64,000 bases of DNA, taken from assembly GCA_019310535.1 (NCBI GenBank), contig JAFDED010000005.1, positions 40,770 through 104,769 on the forward strand. The letters run 5' to 3'. Below are positions 62,708 to 64,000 of this stretch, piece after piece. The stretch is from Deltaproteobacteria bacterium (GTDB taxonomy: Bacteria; Desulfobacterota; JAFDED01). Made by a program: the position numbers and the translations under genes. Below the pieces are notes generated by a model. That model had not been told where the DNA came from and did not search any database. It was given only the letters and a program-made list of their open reading frames with translations. Position 1 is the stretch's first letter, and each line of letters opens with the position of its first letter.

Positions 62708-63322
62708 ATGACCAGACGAACCCTTATTCTGGGAATTTTCACGGTCCTGGTGGTTATTTACGGGGCATGGGACTTAAACCAAACCCGCTCCAGACAGCGC
62801 TCTACTTCCTCTAAGGGCGCAAAGGTGGCCGCCGCGGTTACGAATAGGTCTGCTCTCCGGAAAAACATTTCCCCTCCTCCATCATCGTTGCCCGGCGGCG
62901 ACGCACATGAAGTCCAAAAGCAAGGCGGCGATTTAAACAAGAGCGAGGGAAAACAGGCCGTAAACCCGCGCGTTGACTTGCTGAGATTGCCGCGGGTTGC
63001 CGACCTTACCCCGCTTCAGCGTCAACGCATGGAAATGGAATGGGATCGCGACCCTTTTGTAAGGGGGGACCTTGAGTGGGAGAGCGAACAGGAGGGACTC
63101 CGGAATCCTTCAATCCATCAGGAGGCTGATCGAGGACTCGCCTTGAAGGGAATCGTCAGGTTCGGCGCCCGATGTATCGCAATCATCAATGACAAAACGT
63201 ACCTGCCCGGCGAACTGGCTGAGGGATGGCGCGTGGTAAAGATCATCTCGGATCGAGTGGTCATGCAGAGAGGGGATGAGCGACTCACATTGTTCATGCA
63301 GCGGCCGGAGGAGGTTCGATGA
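62708..63322 (+). CDS. PilP-like periplasmic/membrane protein
   Basis: This 204-residue protein has one N-terminal membrane segment (residues 5-21), a disordered linker rich in Pro/Ser/Lys and a small C-terminal beta domain. WDRDPFVRGD recalls the PilP signature R/KDPFR. LALKGIVRFGARCIAIINDKTYLPGELAEGWRVV fits the PilP/GspC homology region. Unlike PilP at 27644 it has no lipobox. It is third in the PilM-PilN operon and would face a secretin not encoded nearby. Confidence 0.72.
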   Translation: MTRRTLILGIFTVLVVIYGAWDLNQTRSRQRSTSSKGAKVAAAVTNRSALRKNISPPPSSLPGGDAHEVQKQGGDLNKSEGKQAVNPRVDLLRLPRVADLTPLQRQRMEMEWDRDPFVRGDLEWESEQEGLRNPSIHQEADRGLALKGIVRFGARCIAIINDKTYLPGELAEGWRVVKIISDRVVMQRGDERLTLFMQRPEEVR

Positions 63323-63380
63323 TATACGACAGAACACGGGAACAGTCTGCAAGCAGACACCGGCCTGCGGGGTGGGTGAT

Positions 63381-63407
63381 AGTGGTTCAATTCCTCTTGG
63401 TACGCCA
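63381..63407 (+). other. tRNA 3'-end-like sequence, possible attachment site
   Basis: The stretch contains a T-arm-like AGTGG-TTCAATT-CCTCT followed by TGGTACGCCA, as at the 3' end of a tRNA gene. No matching 5' acceptor strand lies upstream, so it is not a complete tRNA. It is 93 bases beyond the end of the recombinase gene. Integrated elements often leave such a copy as an attachment site. Confidence 0.4.
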
Positions 63408-63500
63408 AATGATATCAGCAACTTACATCCTTGAGGACGGTCTTCTTCCTTCATGTTGACCATTCTGTTGACCATTTTGAAGTCCGCCCTCTATCCCTCC

Positions 63501-64000
63501 TCATCCAAAAACGGTTTTATGGATTTCGGCAAGCCGGGAGCCGTCTCTTCCCGTCAGATCCGGTATCCAGCTTGTGTAATTCCGTACAACCATCGATATA
63601 TCCCTGTGTCCCATCCACCTGGCGACCCAGTTGATGTCCTCCCCGGCCGCCAGCGCCCAGCACGCCCACGTGTGCCGAGTGTTGTACATTTTCCTGTGAG
63701 CCAGTCCCGACTCTTTAAGAGCGGGCACCCAAAGACGGTGATAAAGGAAGTAACGATTCAACAGGGAACCGTCGGGGTTCACAAAGATATATTCGTTATT
63801 GATTCCCTTATTCTTTTTTTGCCCGAGTTGACTCTCCAGGGTCTTCTTCATGTGATCATTGAGCCGTAGATCCCTTCTCCGGTACCTGTTCTTGAGAGGC
63901 GTGATCCCCCACGGGGTTATGCCCCGCCGTATCTTGAGAATGTTCTCCCTGCGGTTCCAATCGGTTTCCCTGAGGGCGATCTGCTCGCTCGGCATCAACC
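63501..64000 (-). CDS. Tyrosine recombinase, C-terminal part (cut by window)
   Basis: Only the last 166 or so residues of this phage-type integrase lie in the window; the frame runs off the right edge. Motifs are PSEQIAL, the RHT of YNTRHTWACWAL, WMGHRD and the presumed nucleophile Tyr in VVRNYTSWIP. In relatives the residue before PSEQIAL is the first catalytic Arg (usually GLRPSEQ or GMRPSEQ). Here the codon is ATG, Met, which would disable strand cleavage if the alignment is right. It probably belonged to an integrated element lying to the right. Confidence 0.8.
   Translation of the reverse strand, partial: LMPSEQIALRETDWNRRENILKIRRGITPWGITPLKNRYRRRDLRLNDHMKKTLESQLGQKKNKGINNEYIFVNPDGSLLNRYFLYHRLWVPALKESGLAHRKMYNTRHTWACWALAAGEDINWVARWMGHRDISMVVRNYTSWIPDLTGRDGSRLAEIHKTVFG

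Noticed and set aside
63110..63475. Minus-strand open frame containing GVPRGIEPLSP
   Set aside because: GIEP-type peptides are a common artefact of reading the 3' end of tRNA-like DNA in antisense. The frame is not called a gene.

Overview
The window looks like chromosomal DNA of a strictly or facultatively anaerobic bacterium of the former Deltaproteobacteria (Desulfobacterota). This is inferred from gene content: glycine decarboxylase split into PA and PB subunits, LarC, DUF169 and DUF364 proteins, two type IV pilus alignment loci, TRAP transport, a TrpB2-type beta subunit and an ArsR/permease/thioredoxin cluster. No rRNA or complete tRNA gene was found, so placement is tentative. Most of the window is GC-rich. 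An island at about 11.1-13.2 kb is strongly AT-rich and looks foreign.

Layout. 0-2.5 kb: MBL-fold hydrolase, CBS-ACT protein and GreA. 2.8-11.1 kb: a glycine locus. A tandem glycine riboswitch with its own terminator precedes gcvH, gcvPA and gcvPB. A 280-bp structured repeat, a homoserine kinase and a 1091-residue protein fusing serine hydroxymethyltransferase (SHMT) to the aminomethyltransferase GcvT follow. 11.1-13.2 kb: the AT-rich island, with an orphan TRAP solute-binding protein, a membrane protein and a MITE-like element. 13.2-17.5 kb: two exported proteins, lyase-like and SGNH-like. 17.5-18.6 kb: second copy of the repeat, an IS200-type remnant and a frameshifted NifU-like domain. 18.6-25.8 kb: DUF364 protein, exported phosphodiesterase, nitroreductase, LarC, enolase and FtsB/DivIC-like protein.

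26-34.1 kb: an XRE regulator coupled to pilN-pilO-pilP-pilQ, then two lipoproteins. 34.4-38.5 kb: ferritin-like protein and an arsenic-type cluster (arsR, permease, small thioredoxin, MauE/DoxX-like protein), with the same palindrome ahead of arsR and the permease. 38.7-46.9 kb: UPF0158 protein, a candidate structured RNA, TrpB2, exported MBL protein, DUF169 protein, Tex and an aromatic-amino-acid decarboxylase. 47-56.6 kb: MFS exporter, metallophosphoesterase/HAD/CysQ-like cluster, cupin, ferredoxin-nitroreductase, truncated AroM-like protein, M28 peptidase and NHL-repeat protein. 56.6-59.6 kb: a complete TRAP transporter on the minus strand. 59.9-63.3 kb: a second pilus alignment operon that begins with a PilM-PilN fusion. 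The window ends in a partial tyrosine recombinase next to a tRNA-3'-end-like sequence.

The strongest functional story is the glycine locus. The riboswitch senses glycine, H and P decarboxylate it, the GcvT part moves the C1 unit to folate, and the fused SHMT interconverts serine and glycine. The dihydrolipoyl dehydrogenase (L protein) is not in the window. The most unusual items are the SHMT-GcvT fusion with a decayed GcvT-like linker, the repeat family, the XRE gene in the place of pilM, the (TA)5 frameshift between a NifU-like domain and DUF364, and the paired operator and near-leaderless start of arsR.
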